Positions 60,231 through 64,000 of a DNA stretch of 64,000 bases are shown one piece after another. Both the position numbers and the translations under genes were made by a program. How positions within the stretch are numbered: the first letter of the stretch is position 1; every line of letters begins with the position of its first letter. Source of the stretch: Chrysomallon squamiferum (lineage: Eukaryota > Mollusca > Gastropoda > Neomphalida > Peltospiridae); the NCBI GenBank assembly GCA_012295275.1, contig CM022676.1, forward strand, positions 17,930,391 to 17,994,390, given 5' to 3'. Under the pieces are notes generated by a model. That model saw only the letters and a program-made list of their open reading frames with translations, did not search any database and was not told the DNA's origin.

Positions 60231-60959
60231 AGATGAGCAACGCACATGACAACATACACACCAGAATTTTCTCATAAATGTATTTTGTTATACATATTTT
60301 CTACTTATTTTTTTATTTTGTTGAGGTTTTAGGTTTTAAAATTATTATTTTTATTATTATGGTTGTTGTTTTTCATTTATTTATTTACTTATTTATTTAG
60401 TTTGTTGTTGTTATACTTATTAATAGTTGTTTAAATTAAGTGGAATGTATTTGAAATAAATATTTAAAATGTTATTTTTTATTTTCAGTGTTATTACTGA
60501 AGTTTGACTGTACTGAAGCAATGCTGGACAAATTATAAAGTTCACTTTTCTCTGATCACATGAAAACAGGTTCTTTCTCAGCTGTTTTCATTAATACAAC
60601 AGAATCAATTGACATTCATTACATGTAGGTTTTTCAGGCCCTGTCTGTAAAAACATGAACATGAAATGATGAAAAAAAAACTTGATATGAGACACTAAAT
60701 TCAAAAGATAATTGTATTCTTTTATGTATTTATTTATTTCCTTTTTTAACTACAGATAGATATAGACATATCATTTATGTTTTATTATTATTTTACATAT
60801 CATGTGTTGGTTCTTTTTTTATAATTAATTTTTATATTTATTTGATTATTATTTTTATTTTCTCTATTTAAAAAAAAAGAAATCTTTATCTTTTTTTTTT
60901 TTTTTCTTATATATATAAATTACTTCAGGATCATTAATATAAATAATTTGTGTTTTCAG

Positions 60960-61078
60960 AATCCAGTGTCAGATCAGCCCAGGAGACAGTCTACTACTCT
61001 GAGCTGACAACAAAAACAGAGGAAGAATTTTCTGTGAAACATCCAGTCAGATGTGAGAAGTCAGCCATTGATTAGAAA
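60960..61078 (+). pseudogene. Exon-like segment in right arm, unrecognised
   Basis: 119 bp between GTTTTCAG and GTGAGT, the exact counterpart of 12070-12188. The frame SSVRSAQETVYYSELTTKTE is kept open in both arms up to a TAG three bases before the donor. Despite differences between arms (CCAGTCAG against TTCAGTCAG), no frameshift has arisen. Confidence 0.35.
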
Positions 61079-61097
61079 GTGAGTGAATTTGTTACAC

Positions 61098-61260
61098 AGA
61101 GCTTACATTTAGATTTAGTAACTGAAATACACACATACAGTCATGTTAACATTTAGATTTAGTAACTGAAATACACACATACAGTCATGTTAACATTTAG
61201 ATTTAGTTTTACAATGTTAAGTAACTGAAAACACACATACAGTCATGTTAACATTTAGAT
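61098..61260 (+). repeat. Tandem repeat of about 49 bp, three copies
   Basis: The unit is ACATTTAGATTTAGTAACTG, AAATACACACATACAGTCAT, GTTA. The left arm has one copy near 12001-12050. Confidence 0.85.
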
Positions 61261-63556
61261 TTTAGTAACTGTTAATATTCAGTAACATTTTAATATAACT
61301 TAAAAATGTCAAAAATGCTACATAGTAAAAGTATTTGATCCATACTTCAAACTGGGTTTATTCAAACTTGTTTTAAAGTCAGATGTCCCCTGTCAATACC
61401 TTAGCTAACATATAAATAATTATTTGCTTTTGTTTCCAATGAATGAATGGATTATCAATGATACATTTAAATTTTTTGAGTAAACTATTTTTTTCCTTTG
61501 TTTTTATTACTTTACAGGATAAACTTAGACTTGCTGACCAGAAAAAAGCCAAATAATTAAGTCACAATCCATCATATTTGAATCATATCTAACCTTCATT
61601 TTACATGTAAAATTGTATAATGAACATTAACATAGTTTATACAACTCAGAATATTATTTTATTTTAATTACAAGTTTTAATTTTGTTTTTTTAATTTTCT
61701 TCAGGTTCTTTTATCATGTGCTTGGTTTGAGAATGAAAGAAAACACGTGAGAAATGAAATCCTCTGATTGTAAATGACTTTTCAAGTTTACCTCCAAGTT
61801 CTTCAAGTTTCCTGATCAACCTGAACTAAGAAATGAAACATCTCAAGAACAAATATTAAGAACTGAATTCTTGGATAAAATTGAAAGCTTTTAGCAAGTT
61901 TCACACCAAAATAACATATTAAAAACATTACTTGTGTGAATCATGGACAGTTCTTATTGAAGAATCTATAACATTGTGATACTGAATTTAAATTCAAAGT
62001 CAACGTTTTGTTTATTACAGATATAATCAAATGTAGACCAGTACACAGAATGTTTGTACCAGACACAGCACCAAGTACAGTCAAGTCTGTGAAAAAAGAA
62101 AATATTTTTAAAAAAATTGCTAAATCTAGAAACCTTTAACTGCTGCAAATCTTATGGTTCAAGGGAGATAATGTTATTTATTTATTTATTTGATTTATTT
62201 ATTTTTATTTTAAAGATTAATCAAGTTAACCACGTAATCCAAATATAAAATAACAAAGAAGATGAAGATTTTTGTTAAAGATTAAAATGATAAAAAAAAC
62301 AAAGTATGTTAATAAAACATAAAGTGGAAGATGATATGTTGTTTGTAAGTTATATTATTAAGAAATTTTCTTAATGAATAATTTGCAGATCACATTATCT
62401 GTTAAGTTGTTTCTTAATATTTAAATTGTTTTGTAACCAAATGCTTTCATATTGTTATTTTATTTTGTTAATATACTTTTATTAACACAACATAAATCTT
62501 GGTATGTTTGTGTTTTATAGCACTCTCAGCTCTGCAAAGGCTTATCAAACATTTTATACCATTTTTTTTTTCAAATTTCTAATTTAGGATTATTGTGTTT
62601 TCTGTTGTTTACTACACACTTTTTTGCTAGCATTTTCATCAGCTTGGGAAACAATTTCCTAAGAGTGAAGAATATTTTTATTTACATAGTTTTGAAATAA
62701 TTGTAGAAGTAATAGATGAAAATGTGGAGATAGTGATACAAATAATAGTTACACCGACAGACAGATATAAGCATGTTTTAATATTATGACTGAGTTAGGA
62801 AAACAGGTCTGGACTGATTTCAGTATTCTATACCTGGTTTATGTTTAACAAAGATCCTTTTTATGGATTTCCCTGCAAATGTACACGTAGATATTAATAT
62901 TAATTTGCCATTTTGAAAACAAATGTATATCATTAAGATTCTTTTATAATATATAAATCAGTTAACCTCTGTCAGTTTATTCATATCTATCTCTGTTTAT
63001 TCATATCTGTCTGTCTATCTGTATGTTTGTCTGTCTGTCTGTTTATGCATATCTGTATATCTATCTGTTTATTCATATATGTCTGTCTGTCTGTTTATTC
63101 ATATATCTGTCTGTATGTCTGTTTATTCATATCAGTCTGTCTGTCTGTCTGTCCGACTCTATGCTACAGTCAATCCGTGGAACCAGTCTTTACACATATT
63201 ACACAAAATAACTAAAGTGATTCAAGTCGTATTGTTGACAGTTGTTATACAGGGTTTTTTTGTGTTTTTTTTTTATTTGGTGTTCCTATGATGGGTAATT
63301 ATATTTAAAAATGTATGATAGATGGTTATAAATATTTATTTCTCTACAAATGTACACATACATATTAATATTAATTTGTCATTTTAAAAATATATATATG
63401 TTTTTATTAATTTTCATTTTTAATGATAAAGTGGATGGGAAGAATGAATAACAAATTCAGTGTTTAGCTGTTATTACAGACATTTCACCAAATGTCAGTC
63501 TTGTCTGAGAATCAAGTCAGGGCAGCAGATCGTATTTTTTACAAAATGACAATGAA

Positions 63557-63704
<148 letters not shown>

Positions 63705-64000
63705 ATACATATATATATATGTGTGTGTGTGTGTGTGTTGAAAATCGTTCATTAGAGAGACAGAGACATCTAAGACATTATCTTTCCAAATAATTTTCTC
63801 TCAGTTAAATTAAACACTAATAAAAAGGCAGGATAAGGACTGGTTAAGGAAAGCTTGCAAATAAAGTTATTATAGTTCTTAATTTCAGTACTCATTTTAT
63901 TATATAGGCAAAGGGAACTTCTTAATTTTAATTCAATAAATGTGTATGAAAACATATACTGTATACTATTTTTACAACTTAAGTTAGTGTTAGATTTAAA

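Overview
The window is AT-rich animal nuclear DNA. Its coding pieces are short exons with GT/AG borders. They resemble conserved animal proteins: TRIM-type RING ligase, BTB-BACK-PHR protein, CAMSAP/Patronin, cytosolic methionyl-tRNA synthetase and VPS13. The TRIM with a C-terminal propeller and the abundance of (GA)n, (AAT)n and (TA)n arrays suggest a lophotrochozoan, probably a mollusc; this is inference. There is no sign of bacterial or viral sequence, and I saw no tRNA or rRNA gene.

Layout. At 0.5-2 kb a tandem repeat lies in an intron and runs into one Ig-like exon (+). At 2.6-4.6 kb lies the only gene that looks intact: a two-exon RING-coiled coil-propeller gene (-) whose reading phases join into about 570 codons. 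A remnant of a related propeller sits near 7.4 kb. From 9.3 to 15.7 kb is a long segment that recurs in reverse complement at 57.2-64.0 kb. Both arms carry the same decayed VPS13 C-terminal exons, interrupted by a decayed MULE-type transposase. A third, more diverged piece of the same family is at 40.8-43.1 kb. A 200-N gap at 16.45 kb is followed by a second inverted repeat (16.65-17.9 / 19.4-20.4 kb).

From 22.7 to 31.15 kb are six tandem units of about 1.4-1.5 kb, arranged as two copies of a three-unit block. A dead Tc1/mariner element follows at 31.6-33.06 kb. At 34.95-36.6 kb is a BTB-BACK-PHR gene (-) broken by single-base shifts, mostly in homopolymers, with duplicated blocks upstream. 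At 43.5-50.3 kb is a CAMSAP-like gene (-) whose splice phases mostly still fit, but which has nonsense codons, frameshifts and no CKK domain. Head to head with it (+) are three exons of a methionyl-tRNA synthetase copy; a 2.6 kb minisatellite occupies the place where further catalytic-domain exons would be expected.

The genes do not form a pathway. The window is best read as a repeat-rich, duplication-prone region holding one plausible complete gene, several gene relics and at least two transposon relics. Single-base indels in homopolymers leave open that some 'breaks' are assembly errors.
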